A stretch of DNA of 64,000 nt from contig JBNKDE010000005.1 of the NCBI GenBank assembly GCA_050288105.1, positions 1-64,000 of the forward strand, read 5' to 3'. Each line of letters starts with the position of its first letter. Within the stretch, counting starts at the first letter, position 1. Source of the DNA: JACNJF01 sp050288105 (GTDB taxonomy: Bacteria; Pseudomonadota; Gammaproteobacteria; GCA-001735895). This document shows, one piece after another, positions 15,792 through 25,848 of the stretch. The notes beneath the pieces were generated by a model. The model searched no databases, was not told the DNA's origin, and saw nothing but the letters and a program-made list of their open reading frames with translations. Made by a program: the position numbers and the translations under genes.

Positions 15792-17333
15792 TCAATTTGA
15801 GCGTATGGCCTGCTGTTCCGAGCTGGGCTCTTTTTCTGTATAGACGCATATGCGGTTGCGTCCTTCTTCCTTGGCGCTATATAAGGCGTCATCTGCGCGG
15901 TGTAACAGAGTACTCGGCTCTATGCCTTCAGCGGGTTTTACCGAGGCCAGTCCGATGCTCAATGTGACCTGATCAGAAACAGCGGAGTTTTGGTGCGGGA
16001 TCTTCAGATGCTGTATTGCCTGCTGAATCCTGTGCGCAGTTTTACAGGCGGTCTCGACATCGGAATCAGGTAACAGGACGATAAATTCTTCTCCACCATA
16101 GCGTGAAGCCATTTCCCCGCTGCGTTCCGCAAACTGACTGAGCGCGCGTGCAATTCTGACCAGGCAGGTATCGCCTTTGCTGTGTCCGTAATGATCATTG
16201 TATTTTTTAAAGTAATCAATATCGATAAATAACAGGGAGATGTCACCATTTCTGCGCCTTACCCGACGCCATTCTTCTTCCAGGTGTTCGTCAAATGCCC
16301 TTCGGTTCCACAGTGAGGTGAGTGGGTCGTGGTTGGAAAGATGAATTGCCTTATCCAGAAACCCAAGCTGCTGGTAGGTGAAATATACCATCACGATCAG
16401 CGTCAGCGTTGCAAACCCGGAAATGAGCAAGGTCTTGATGGTGTTATCATACCAGCGCGCCAGTGCCTCATCTTCAGTGATAGAGATGATGTTGACAATG
16501 GGGTATTTCTCGCTGAGCTTATAACCAACCAGCCGGTCATAGCCATCATAGGGAGCGGCAGGCGTTTTCAAATACCCACTTTGCTGATTTAGCATCTGCT
16601 TGAAGTAGATGTTGTCCTTGATGGATATGTTTAAAAATGAATCGATTAACGGATAGCGGTAGATACCGACACCATCGCTGCGAATAACGGTGACTGTGCC
16701 TCCCGCTGGAAGGTCTAGCTGCTGATAAATCTGGTTAAAATGAGAAAGCTTTAACTGTATACCCAGCAGGCCAGCAAATTGTCCGTTTTTATCTGATACC
16801 CTGCGTGTGAGATAGATGACGCGTTCTCCGGTTACTTTGGAGTATTTGGGCTGGGAGATATGCAAAAGCTTTCCGGGGTTGTCTCGATGATAGCTGAAGT
16901 ACTCTCTATCTGTAGTTAGCACTCTTTTTGACGGGAAAGACACGCTATTGGTTACATTGTAGCCATCGGCTCCCACCAGGAATAGATGAGAAAAACTGGA
17001 TGTGCCTGCCTGTTCGTTGATAAAACTGCGGTAGCTTTGCAGGCTGTGATGGATACTTTCAATATTCTCAAACTGGAGGTTTTCATCTAGTGTCAAATGA
17101 GAGGCCAGTTCATCCAGAATAGTAGCGGCCAGGGTTAGCGTTGCGTCAGATTCCTTGCTCAGGATGACAGACATATCCTTCAGCGACTTGCCGGTTTCAG
17201 CAATTTGAGTAGTGCGATTGTTGTAGATCAGGGAGGCAGTTGAAACCGCCAGAATGCAAAAAATGACAACCGCCACAACCAGTAGAGAGCGTTTTAAACG
17301 CTCAAGAATTACTCTACTGTACAGTGGTTGCAT
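15792..17333 (-). CDS. dCache-type sensor diguanylate cyclase
   Basis: The protein has 513 residues. TM1 is at about 13-33, then a long periplasmic region resembling a dCache_1 domain (about 45-290), TM2 at about 297-318, and a GGDEF domain (about 335-500) with active site SRYGGEEF. The residues in the I-site position read RSGE rather than RxxD, so product inhibition may be absent or altered. It synthesises cyclic-di-GMP in response to a periplasmic ligand that cannot be predicted. It is the last of a run of minus-strand cyclic-di-GMP and HDOD genes. Confidence 0.92.
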   Translation of the reverse strand: MQPLYSRVILERLKRSLLVVAVVIFCILAVSTASLIYNNRTTQIAETGKSLKDMSVILSKESDATLTLAATILDELASHLTLDENLQFENIESIHHSLQSYRSFINEQAGTSSFSHLFLVGADGYNVTNSVSFPSKRVLTTDREYFSYHRDNPGKLLHISQPKYSKVTGERVIYLTRRVSDKNGQFAGLLGIQLKLSHFNQIYQQLDLPAGGTVTVIRSDGVGIYRYPLIDSFLNISIKDNIYFKQMLNQQSGYLKTPAAPYDGYDRLVGYKLSEKYPIVNIISITEDEALARWYDNTIKTLLISGFATLTLIVMVYFTYQQLGFLDKAIHLSNHDPLTSLWNRRAFDEHLEEEWRRVRRRNGDISLLFIDIDYFKKYNDHYGHSKGDTCLVRIARALSQFAERSGEMASRYGGEEFIVLLPDSDVETACKTAHRIQQAIQHLKIPHQNSAVSDQVTLSIGLASVKPAEGIEPSTLLHRADDALYSAKEEGRNRICVYTEKEPSSEQQAIRSN

Positions 17334-17444
17334 ACCGTTTAGTCTCCTGATGATTTCGACGCCCTGGCATATAAATGGCCATCGCTGGCGTTAAGCTTTT
17401 CAGTTTTTATTGCGGAGTGACTGGAGTATACCCTCGATTGCTAT

Positions 17445-18296
17445 CTAGTGGGTCATTCCGAACGAAAGCATCACGTCATAGGCCTGGTCCTGAGCCAGGT
17501 TCCAGGCGATCAGAATCTGGTCAACCGGGCATTTAGCCTGCTCCCAGTTGGTTATCTTATCCAGTATCGGGAGTAGATCTTCCTCTTCGGCTGGAGGCGA
17601 GCCATTACTCAGGTGATTGGCCAGGTACACGATGCAATTGGTGTCTGCAAAAGGGCCGAAATGGTCGGTTTCATGGTGGTTTTTAACGGCACTGACCAGT
17701 AAATCAGGTAAGCGCCATTTTTGCAGTAGTGCTTTGCTCAGGTCGGTATGGTCAAACCCCAGTACGGTGATTTCGGCTTCAATGATATCGAGACCTCCCT
17801 CTGTCGTGATTGCCTCAATCTGTGCCTGTTCTTCCTGTAATTGCCCGGCGATGACCAGTCTTCCGATATCGTGTAGCAGACCTGCGGTAAACAGGGCTTC
17901 ATGGTCTAGTACGTGGGCGCTTTGCATAGCGATATGACGCGCGATGATGGCCGTTTTGATACTGTGTTTCCAGAACGTATCCATAGAGAAATTTTCATTC
18001 TCAATGTTCTTGAATAATCCAGCCAGCAGGGTTCCTATCAGGATGTCTTTCAGACGGTCTCGCCCAATCAGGGTGATGGTTTGCGGGATTGAAGTGACCG
18101 AATAAGGTAGCCCGTAATAGGCGCTATTGACCATACGCAAAATTCTGGAGGCGATGGAGGGCTCGGTCTGGACCACCTCACCGATCTTGTTGGCACTGGC
18201 GTTTACATCATCCAGTAGCGTGGTGACTCTGGTGTATATCTGGGGCAGTGCGGGTAGCTCTTTGACTCGAGAAAGCAGTGATTCAATATTCGACAT
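17445..18296 (-). CDS. HDOD-domain protein
   Basis: The protein has 283 residues and consists almost entirely of an HDOD domain (residues 10-210: LPALPQIYTRVTTLLDD, EPSIASRILRMVNSAYYGL, ALFTAGLLHDIGRLVIA). HDOD domains are HD-superfamily relatives without a demonstrated general catalytic role, found in signalling proteins that affect motility, DNA uptake or stress responses. The gene lies between a diguanylate cyclase and a GGDEF-EAL gene, in the same orientation, so a role in the same signalling output is inferred. Confidence 0.9.
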   Translation of the reverse strand: MSNIESLLSRVKELPALPQIYTRVTTLLDDVNASANKIGEVVQTEPSIASRILRMVNSAYYGLPYSVTSIPQTITLIGRDRLKDILIGTLLAGLFKNIENENFSMDTFWKHSIKTAIIARHIAMQSAHVLDHEALFTAGLLHDIGRLVIAGQLQEEQAQIEAITTEGGLDIIEAEITVLGFDHTDLSKALLQKWRLPDLLVSAVKNHHETDHFGPFADTNCIVYLANHLSNGSPPAEEEDLLPILDKITNWEQAKCPVDQILIAWNLAQDQAYDVMLSFGMTH

Positions 18297-18417
18297 CTGT
18301 TTTTATTTTTAATATCTCTGGATTGATAAGAATAGCAGAGCTGGATCAGCTTTGTAGTCTGAGTGATCAGGTCAGCAGGTTTTGATAAATCTTGCCACGG
18401 TTTTACTGCTTTTCAGC

Positions 18418-21249
18418 TTAAGTATCAATGTAAATCTGTTCAAACTCACTGGCTGGTAAAGGTCTGGAAATCAGGTAGCCCTGTCCATAATCGCAATGCA
18501 TTTGTTGCAGCATTGCCAGCTGCTGCGGGGTTTCTATGCCTTCTGCAATCACCTTAAGGCCGAGTTTATGCGCCATCACAACAATGGTTTCTGACAGGGC
18601 ATGTTCACTGGAACCGGGCTTCAGGCTTGAGGTAAAGGAGCGGTCAATCTTGAGGTAGTCAATATTAAAGTCTTTCAGGTAGGCTAGCGATGAGTAGCCA
18701 GTACCAAAGTCATCAATCGCAATCTGCACCCCGTGATCTCGATAATGCGTTAGCTTTTGATTAACGATTTGATCGCTTTTTAGCAACAGGCCTTCAGTGA
18801 TTTCAATGACGATATGTTCTCCTTTTAAGTCATATTGAACCAGTTTTTCAGTCCAGTCAGCATACCTGGAAGAAGCCACCTTGATCTGGTTAGGCGACAT
18901 ATTGATGCTGAGTTGAAAGCTGGGGTGAAGTTTGGGTAGCCAGGATTGTAACTGTCGAAAAGCCTGCTCAAATATCCACTCACCCAGATCGAGTATGATC
19001 TCGGATTCTTCAGCTATCGGGATAAATCCATCGGGATTTATCTGGCCTTTTTCAGGGTGGTTCCATCGAATCAGGGCTTCAGCTTTATGTATATTGCCAG
19101 TCTGTAGATCGATAATGGGCTGGTAATACAGTTCAAACTGCGATTGCGCAATGGCCTGATGTAGCATGGCGCTGATCTGCAGGCGCTTCAAAGCTGACTC
19201 CTGAAACTCGGGCGTGAAGTAGGAGATACGATTTTTTCCGCTCTGTTTGGAAACGTACATGGACTGGTCTGCAAACATCAGCAGGTCATTCGCATTACTG
19301 GCATCGTTGGGATAATTCGCTATGCCGATACTGGTAGAAATATGTACTACACCCGGTTCCAGGGCATAGCTTTCAGCAATCGTCTGGATCAATTTGCTGG
19401 CAACTTTGTCAACCTGACTGAGGTCGTCGCAGTGCGAGATAATGACGACAAATTCATCCCCGCCAAGACGCGCGACTACATCTGCTTCGCGTACGCAATG
19501 CTGAATTCTTTGTGCTACCTTCACCAGTAGTTCGTCGCCTGCATGATGTCCCAGCGTATCATTGATTTCCTTAAACCCATCCAGGTCGAGGAATAGTACC
19601 CAGAGGTTATCCTGCTCTCGATGCGCTTCCTTGATTTCCTGCTCCAGCAGCTCATGGAATAACTTTCTGTTGGGTAGTAAGGTCAACGGGTCAAAGTTGG
19701 CCTGGCGCCAGATCAGTTCTTCATTGAGTATTTTGTGCGTAATGTCCTGGGTGATTCCAATCATACGTTCCGGTTGTCCTGCATTATTGTTGAGCAGGGT
19801 GCCATTGGCCTTAATCCAGGCGATCTGGTCGTCCTGTTTGATTATTCGATACTGGATATCGAGTACCTTGTCACCTCGGGAAGCCAGTTGTATCTCGTTT
19901 TGAATAAATTCGACGTCCTCTGGATGCAGGGTTTTTTTCCAGTCATGATAAGTGATACTTTGAGCGGTTTGGGGCAGGTCATGAATTCGATACATCCAGT
20001 CATCCCAGAACAGTGTTCTGTCGATCAGATTATATTCCCAGATCCCGATTTCGGCGGAGTCTGTCGCAATCACGATGCGCTGGTTGGCCTCCAGCAATTC
20101 CCTTTGACGATACGCCAGTTCCCGCTCCAGTACCTGCCTATCGCTGATATCGGTTACTGTTGCCAGAATGTACCGGGTTGCGTCTATATACATTGGGGTC
20201 AGAGTGATCTCGACCGGAAAGCAGGAGCCATCCTTGCGTTGTGCAAAAATATCAGGGCCAGTCAAATTGACGCGTGATTCAGCTCGGTCGAAAAAATCAG
20301 AGCGCATCTCGATATGCTGCTGACGCGAATTGTCTGGCACCAGTTTTTCAACAGGTTGTCCCATTAACTCTCGATAACGGTAGCCAGATAGCTTCAGCAT
20401 ACTACGGTTGACCTGTTCGATGTTTCCTTGCTGATCAATCACCATCATACCCTGAGGCGCACTGTTGAGTACCTGGCGGAAACGCTTCTCGCTTTCCTGC
20501 AGCTGTTTATTATCGGTGTATTTGGTGTCGAGTAGCAGTACCAGCAGGGTGGTCAATATAATCAGAATGACACCCAGCACAGTGAGTAGTGACATGATGC
20601 CTGAATCCAGGCCATGCTCGACTGCAGCACAGATTGCATCTGCAGGAAAGATGGCGGCTGCCATCGCTGTATAGTGCATACCCGCGATGGCAAAGCCCAT
20701 GACTATTGCAGCCAGCAGGCGTTTGGGGTCATATAACTGGAAAGATCTGGAAGCCACATCCACCTGGGAAAAAAACAGTCGCATGGCGATGAATGAGGCG
20801 AAATAGGCGATCATCAGCGACAGGTTGAAGAGGTAGGGCTTATAGATGATGGCGGGCAGGATTTTGAGCGCGTCCATGCCGGTGTAATGCATTGCGGCTA
20901 TGCCAGACCCCATAAAAAAGGTAGCCAGCGATAATGTGTAAATATTGCGAAACCCTGAACCTACAACAAACATGGCGATAGTGGTTGCAGCGATCGCATA
21001 CAACATGGACAGGCCTGTCAAAGGAATGTCATACGCTAAAGGGATATCGATATGAAAGGCGAGCATGCCGACAAAATGCATAGACCAGATGGCCAGGCCC
21101 AACGATATGGCCCCGCCTACTATCCACAACCAGATCACACGACGCTCTACATGCGGAATACGCGATGCAATGGACAAGCCTGCGTAGGACGCTGCTATCG
21201 CCAGCAGCAGCGATAGTATGACCAGCCCATAGTTATAATCTACATCCAA
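18418..21249 (-). CDS. MHYT-PAS-PAS-GGDEF-EAL signalling protein
   Basis: The protein has 943 residues. The first 250 form an MHYT membrane sensor with repeated MHFVGM, MHYTGM and MHYTAM motifs, thought to bind copper and sense gases such as O2, CO or NO. Two PAS regions follow (about 275-390 and 400-515), then GGDEF (about 530-680; READ I-site and ARLGGDEF) and EAL (about 690-940; EALIRWNHP, DDFGTGYSS, EGIE). The residues for both cyclase and phosphodiesterase activity look intact, so net activity cannot be told. This is the first gene of the minus-strand series. Confidence 0.95.
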   Translation of the reverse strand: MDVDYNYGLVILSLLLAIAASYAGLSIASRIPHVERRVIWLWIVGGAISLGLAIWSMHFVGMLAFHIDIPLAYDIPLTGLSMLYAIAATTIAMFVVGSGFRNIYTLSLATFFMGSGIAAMHYTGMDALKILPAIIYKPYLFNLSLMIAYFASFIAMRLFFSQVDVASRSFQLYDPKRLLAAIVMGFAIAGMHYTAMAAAIFPADAICAAVEHGLDSGIMSLLTVLGVILIILTTLLVLLLDTKYTDNKQLQESEKRFRQVLNSAPQGMMVIDQQGNIEQVNRSMLKLSGYRYRELMGQPVEKLVPDNSRQQHIEMRSDFFDRAESRVNLTGPDIFAQRKDGSCFPVEITLTPMYIDATRYILATVTDISDRQVLERELAYRQRELLEANQRIVIATDSAEIGIWEYNLIDRTLFWDDWMYRIHDLPQTAQSITYHDWKKTLHPEDVEFIQNEIQLASRGDKVLDIQYRIIKQDDQIAWIKANGTLLNNNAGQPERMIGITQDITHKILNEELIWRQANFDPLTLLPNRKLFHELLEQEIKEAHREQDNLWVLFLDLDGFKEINDTLGHHAGDELLVKVAQRIQHCVREADVVARLGGDEFVVIISHCDDLSQVDKVASKLIQTIAESYALEPGVVHISTSIGIANYPNDASNANDLLMFADQSMYVSKQSGKNRISYFTPEFQESALKRLQISAMLHQAIAQSQFELYYQPIIDLQTGNIHKAEALIRWNHPEKGQINPDGFIPIAEESEIILDLGEWIFEQAFRQLQSWLPKLHPSFQLSINMSPNQIKVASSRYADWTEKLVQYDLKGEHIVIEITEGLLLKSDQIVNQKLTHYRDHGVQIAIDDFGTGYSSLAYLKDFNIDYLKIDRSFTSSLKPGSSEHALSETIVVMAHKLGLKVIAEGIETPQQLAMLQQMHCDYGQGYLISRPLPASEFEQIYIDT

Positions 21250-21560
21250 AAATTGAGTCCTTTATGATTTTATTTTCTTATTTTATGTAATCTCTGTATC
21301 ACACCTGGCATTAACCGCTAAGGTAACGCACTACCGGGTTAAGTTATTTAGTCTAGATGCTTCTGAAGAAAAATTGAGTAGTATTTTAACAAGCGCTGAA
21401 TAATTCATCTCTGAGTGATCAGAGGACGCGCTATTTTAAGCCAACCCTATGATTAACGCAGCATGCTATAAATATCCTGCAAGGCTTTCCTCGCAGGTCT
21501 GTTATGGTTTAAGGTTAATTGACCGTTGAGCCGGTTTTGTCTTTAACTCTCCGTTGTTGA
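21250..21560. other. Divergent intergenic region, no gene seen
   Basis: These 311 AT-rich bases separate the MHYT-GGDEF-EAL gene (minus) from the sirtuin gene (plus) and must hold both promoters. I see only a short hairpin, CTCTGA/TCAGAG (21409-21424), and no convincing ORF or known RNA. Confidence 0.5.
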
Positions 21561-22391
21561 ATGCCAGAAGTGATGAACTTTGATTTAGCTGAATTTATTA
21601 AATCTCACCAGCGTATTCTGGTATTAACCGGTGCTGGCATCAGCACTGCATCCGGCATTCCAGATTATCGGGATACTGCAGGAAACTGGAAACATAGCCA
21701 ACCGATGCAGTTGCAGGAATTCAGGTCTGATCATCGCGCCAGACAGCGCTACTGGGCGCGCTCTGTCGTGGGATGGGAAAAGTTCAGACGCGCTGAACCT
21801 AATGCCGCCCACTATGCATTGTCCACACTCGAATCCACAGCTAAGGTTTCGCTCATCATTACTCAGAATGTCGACCGCCTGCATCAGCGCGCAGGCAGTA
21901 CCAACGTGGTGGACCTGCATGGCAGTCTGGACAGGGTGATCTGTCTACAATGTGGTGCGGTTTCTGCACGTGATCAATTGCAGGCATTCATGCGACAGGC
22001 GAACCCGCAGTTAGATAATTTGCGCGCTGAGATGGCGCCGGATGGTGATACAAAACTCGATTCGCTGGATTTTACTCAGATCAAAATAATGCACTGCGAA
22101 CACTGTCAGGGAGTACTCAAACCGGATGTGGTTTTCTACGGGGAGAATGTACCTAAGTCCCGTGTTATGCGTTGTTTTGATAGCCTGCATCAGTCAGATG
22201 CGATACTGGTCGTCGGTTCTTCCCTGATGGTTTACTCAGGGTTTCGTTTTGTACGGCGTGCGCATGAGCTGGGGTTGCCGATCGTGCTGATTAACCAGGG
22301 CGTGACCCGCGCAGACGCGCTAAGCGATTTAAAGATTCAACAGGATTGTGTAAAGGTTTTAACTGAGGCTGTGGCGGGCGTTAATTGTTGA
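21561..22391 (+). CDS. Sir2-family NAD-dependent protein deacylase
   Basis: The protein is a 276-residue sirtuin. The NAD site shows GAGISTASGIPDYR (about residues 22-35) and ITQNVDRLHQRAG. The catalytic His is in VDLHGS, and a Zn-binding module carries CLQC and HCEHC pairs. It removes acyl groups from lysines using NAD+, giving O-acyl-ADP-ribose. The insert length and motif forms resemble the class II (SIRT4-like) branch rather than E. coli CobB. Its stop overlaps the end of the convergent GGDEF-EAL gene by 11 bp. A macrodomain protein that could act on O-acetyl-ADP-ribose is encoded at 60368. Confidence 0.93.
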   Translation: MPEVMNFDLAEFIKSHQRILVLTGAGISTASGIPDYRDTAGNWKHSQPMQLQEFRSDHRARQRYWARSVVGWEKFRRAEPNAAHYALSTLESTAKVSLIITQNVDRLHQRAGSTNVVDLHGSLDRVICLQCGAVSARDQLQAFMRQANPQLDNLRAEMAPDGDTKLDSLDFTQIKIMHCEHCQGVLKPDVVFYGENVPKSRVMRCFDSLHQSDAILVVGSSLMVYSGFRFVRRAHELGLPIVLINQGVTRADALSDLKIQQDCVKVLTEAVAGVNC

Positions 22392-25300
22392 TATCCAGTA
22401 TCTGATTTAATTTTTCAATTAAGTCACTTTTGTATTGCGATAACTTTCGTGTTTCCTGGGCGCGGCTTCTGGTGTCAGAATTTCCCTTAACCAGTTGTGT
22501 TGCCAGTTTATGAATTTTCCTGTGTAGAATGATGACCTGTTCAAAATTTGAATTATGTTGATAGTGTTTCCGGCCTTCTCCATCCAGCCAGCGTCCAAAA
22601 CGGCATTGGTGTTGATCAAGTTCTGCCGGTACTGACACCCTGCCATCAAGATACTCCATTACCTGCCTGATCCAGGCATTATGTTCTATACCTGCAATTA
22701 GAAGTGGAATATCGTCTTTGTTTACAGCGGATTGTTGTTGCCATTTGGGGTCGGGTTGATAGTTTTGCATCCAGTTGATTATTTTTTCAGGGGGCATGGG
22801 GCGAGCAATGCAGAAACCCTGTGCATATTCGCAGCCTAGCTGCAGCAGTAAGCGTCCCTGTTCAATTGACTCAACCCCTTCGGAAATAACCTCTAATTTA
22901 AATGCAGAAGCCATACTGATGATGCCTTCCAGGATAGAAAGATCGTCAGGGTCGAACAAGATGTCGCGCACAAAACTACGATCAACTTTGAGTGTGGTGA
23001 CGGGCAGGCGTTTTAAATAGCTTAAAGACGAATACCCAGTGCCAAAGTCATCCAGCGCAAACTGGATTCCGATATCGCGACACTCCTTGATTATATTTGA
23101 AACATAGTTGATATCTTCCAGCGCGTTAGTCTCCAGGATCTCAATTTCAAGCTGCCCTGCGTGTATTGTTGGATGTTGCGAAATCATTTCATGCAGGCGG
23201 CGGGTAAAATCCTGCTGTAGCAGGTGGTTTGCACTGATATTGACACTCACCCTGGCTTCGTATCCCTGGTTTCGCCATTGCTCAATCTGTAGCAGGACAT
23301 TTTCCAGTACCCACTCGCCCAGCTTGATGGCAAGCGGGTTACCTTCAACAACAGAAAGAAATTCGCCCGGCAGTAGCAGGCCCTTTTTAGGATGGTGCCA
23401 GCGTATCAGCGCTTCCAGGCCGATGATTTCACCACTGCGCATATGGACCTTGGGTTGATAGTAGAGGGTGAATTGATCTTCTTCCAATGCGAGGCTGATA
23501 CTTTCCAGGTCTTCATATTTTTCACGAATAATCTGATCCTTGTCGCTATCAAACAGGTGGTACTGGTTTTTACCGGCTAGCTTGGCCTGATACATGGCCT
23601 GGTCTGCCTGTCGAATCAACAGGTCTGCATCGATATTTTTATCAGCGAAGTAAAACGCAACGCCGAGACTGGCTGAGAGCTGAATTTCATGCTTCTGGAT
23701 AATGACGGGCGTGGAAGCAGCATGAAGCAGGCGAGTCAGATAGGGCAGGCTATCGTCTATGTGTTCCAGATCACTTAAAACGGCAATGAATTCGTCGCCT
23801 CCTATCCTGGCGATAGTATCTCCTTCCCTTAACGAACTATTGAGTCGTTTGGCCATTGTGCTGAGTAAAATATCACCGGTTTGATGCCCGAATTGATCAT
23901 TCACTTCCTTGAAGCCATCCAGGTCTAGAAACACGACCGCAAGGTATTGTTTCCGTCTGACACTCTGGATCATGAGCTGGTTGAGTCGATCCCCCAGCAA
24001 TACCCGGTTCGGTAACTGGGTCAGCGCATCATAGTGAGCGATATGTTCCAGTTTCTTCTGGTTCTCTTTTTGCTTGGTAATATCCGAAAAAATACCCACG
24101 TAGTTCTTCACATTACCGTTAGTATCATAAGATGTCGTAATTGAAAGAAACTGAATATATATTTCTCCATTTTTACGCTTATTGGTAATTTCTCCATACC
24201 AGTGGCCCTTGCGATTTAATTCCTGCCACATGGCTGAATAGAAACCTGGGGTGTGGTGTCCGGAAGCGAGAAAACTCGGTTTTTTACCTAAAGTTTCGCG
24301 GCGGGTATAGCCGGTAACATGAGTAAATGAATCATTGATATTAAGTATGGTGCCGTCGGCGTCGGTGATAATGATGCCTTCGCGTGCATGCTTGAAAACA
24401 TTGGCAGAAATGCTGAGTTGGTCTTCGTTGAGCTTTCTGTCCGAGATGTTTCGCGACAGGATAATATAGCGGTTCTGATGAGCATCATGAGCGGATTTCC
24501 GTGCCACAGAAATCTCAAACCAGTGTTCGCCATGGTCGCTCGGAATCCTGATCTGTTGCCCTCTGGAAACGCCCTCGTTACTCGCATCCTGCAAGGCCTG
24601 CATGGTTTTGCGCGCCTCTTCTTCTGGCATAATCTGATCTATTTTCTGACCAATCAGCTCCTCTTTTTGAACCGCCAGCTCGCTTTCGTCGATGGTCCAG
24701 ACACGCAGGAATCGTCCCTCTTCGTCGACTTCAAATAACATGTCGGGGATAGCTGCAAGAATCGCATTCTGCTCGGTAAGTGTATTCAGCGTGGCTTGTA
24801 CCAGTTTTTTCTCGCGAATAAGGATAAAGGCAATAACCAGGAAAGTGAGAAGGCCCAGAACCGAAACGATGACGCGAAAGAAAAAGCTGGCATGCAAATT
24901 CTCCCGGTCCAGGATACTCATCCACTTTTCACGTAACTGATCATAGGTGCCATCGGCGATGGTCACGGTCAGTCCCTCTTCCAGCATATTAAGCAGCTCC
25001 CGGTTACCTCGGGTGACTGCAAAACAGAATTGTTGTCGGAAGGATGTTAATGGGTTTATGGCTATTTTTATATTGTCGAGATCGAGTGATTTAATCAGCT
25101 TAAGGCCGACCAGTCTTTGCACTACTACGGCATCCAGACTCTGCTCAGCTAGCGCTAAAAATGCTTCGGTATAATCCTTATACCTGACGAGCTGGGCGTT
25201 CACCTGGCTACCAGCCATGAATTCTTCGGCGCTGTCGGATTTCATCACGCCAACCCGTTTATGTTCCAGGTCGGACAGCTGATGGATATCCGTGTTGTCC

Positions 25301-25659
25301 TGATGCACAAATACCGCTCCGTAAAGGGTCAGATAGGGCGAAGTAAAGTCAAACAGCAGTTTGCTTTCAGGGGTTTTATCTACCAGTGGCAGGGCATCCA
25401 GTTCTCCTGCAGCGAGTCTGGATTTGATCTCGTACCAGGGAGCCACTTCGAAGCTGGCATCTCTGCCCATCCGTTGCAATGCTGCGCGCATCAACTCGAC
25501 TGAAAAACCATCGGCGCTGCCGTTTTTTTGGGTAACTGAAAAGGGGGGGTAGTCCAGCTCACTGGCTGATTTTATGACAGCTTGCTGGGCAACAGCGTAA
25601 CCTGATGTTGCGAACAACAAAATGAGCGTTACACAGAAAAGTCTCGCTATCAGGTGCAA
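22381..25659 (-). CDS. SBP-PAS-PAS-GGDEF-EAL-CZB hybrid signalling protein
   Basis: The protein has 1092 residues and an unusual domain series. A signal peptide (1-24) leads into a solute-binding protein family 3 domain (about 30-262). TM (272-292), two PAS domains (about 305-415 and 425-545), GGDEF (about 555-710; REGD I-site and ARIGGDEF) and EAL (about 725-975; EALIRWHHP, DDFGTGYSS) follow. The C-terminal CZB zinc-binding domain (about 995-1075) shows HNAW, CRFGRWLDGEG and LHRKIH. The periplasmic domain should sense an amino acid or similar ligand. The CZB domain, known from chemoreceptors and DgcZ, should sense zinc or an oxidant. Confidence 0.95.
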   Translation of the reverse strand: MHLIARLFCVTLILLFATSGYAVAQQAVIKSASELDYPPFSVTQKNGSADGFSVELMRAALQRMGRDASFEVAPWYEIKSRLAAGELDALPLVDKTPESKLLFDFTSPYLTLYGAVFVHQDNTDIHQLSDLEHKRVGVMKSDSAEEFMAGSQVNAQLVRYKDYTEAFLALAEQSLDAVVVQRLVGLKLIKSLDLDNIKIAINPLTSFRQQFCFAVTRGNRELLNMLEEGLTVTIADGTYDQLREKWMSILDRENLHASFFFRVIVSVLGLLTFLVIAFILIREKKLVQATLNTLTEQNAILAAIPDMLFEVDEEGRFLRVWTIDESELAVQKEELIGQKIDQIMPEEEARKTMQALQDASNEGVSRGQQIRIPSDHGEHWFEISVARKSAHDAHQNRYIILSRNISDRKLNEDQLSISANVFKHAREGIIITDADGTILNINDSFTHVTGYTRRETLGKKPSFLASGHHTPGFYSAMWQELNRKGHWYGEITNKRKNGEIYIQFLSITTSYDTNGNVKNYVGIFSDITKQKENQKKLEHIAHYDALTQLPNRVLLGDRLNQLMIQSVRRKQYLAVVFLDLDGFKEVNDQFGHQTGDILLSTMAKRLNSSLREGDTIARIGGDEFIAVLSDLEHIDDSLPYLTRLLHAASTPVIIQKHEIQLSASLGVAFYFADKNIDADLLIRQADQAMYQAKLAGKNQYHLFDSDKDQIIREKYEDLESISLALEEDQFTLYYQPKVHMRSGEIIGLEALIRWHHPKKGLLLPGEFLSVVEGNPLAIKLGEWVLENVLLQIEQWRNQGYEARVSVNISANHLLQQDFTRRLHEMISQHPTIHAGQLEIEILETNALEDINYVSNIIKECRDIGIQFALDDFGTGYSSLSYLKRLPVTTLKVDRSFVRDILFDPDDLSILEGIISMASAFKLEVISEGVESIEQGRLLLQLGCEYAQGFCIARPMPPEKIINWMQNYQPDPKWQQQSAVNKDDIPLLIAGIEHNAWIRQVMEYLDGRVSVPAELDQHQCRFGRWLDGEGRKHYQHNSNFEQVIILHRKIHKLATQLVKGNSDTRSRAQETRKLSQYKSDLIEKLNQILDINN

Positions 25660-25764
25660 CGTTATTCCTGATGAATAATAAAGTTACTACCATTAAAACA
25701 GCAACTCAGGAATTTACATTGACTTAGGTTAAGTTGAAATGAATGCTCTTTAGCGTGTATCTAA

Positions 25765-25804
25765 GGAAGCTCTGGTTAATTCAGGCGAATTATTCAGAGC
25801 TTCC
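25765..25804. repeat. Long hairpin in intergenic region
   Basis: GGAAGCTCTG (25765-25774) pairs perfectly with CAGAGCTTCC (25795-25804). An inner AATTC/GAATT stem (25778-25782 and 25787-25791) extends the structure. It lies downstream of purU on the minus strand but has no T-tract on either side. It is therefore either a weak terminator or a dispersed palindromic repeat. Confidence 0.55.
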
Positions 25805-25848
25805 ATGAAAGGGATTGAATCAAAATTATTTGATTAATTCAGGTCGTT

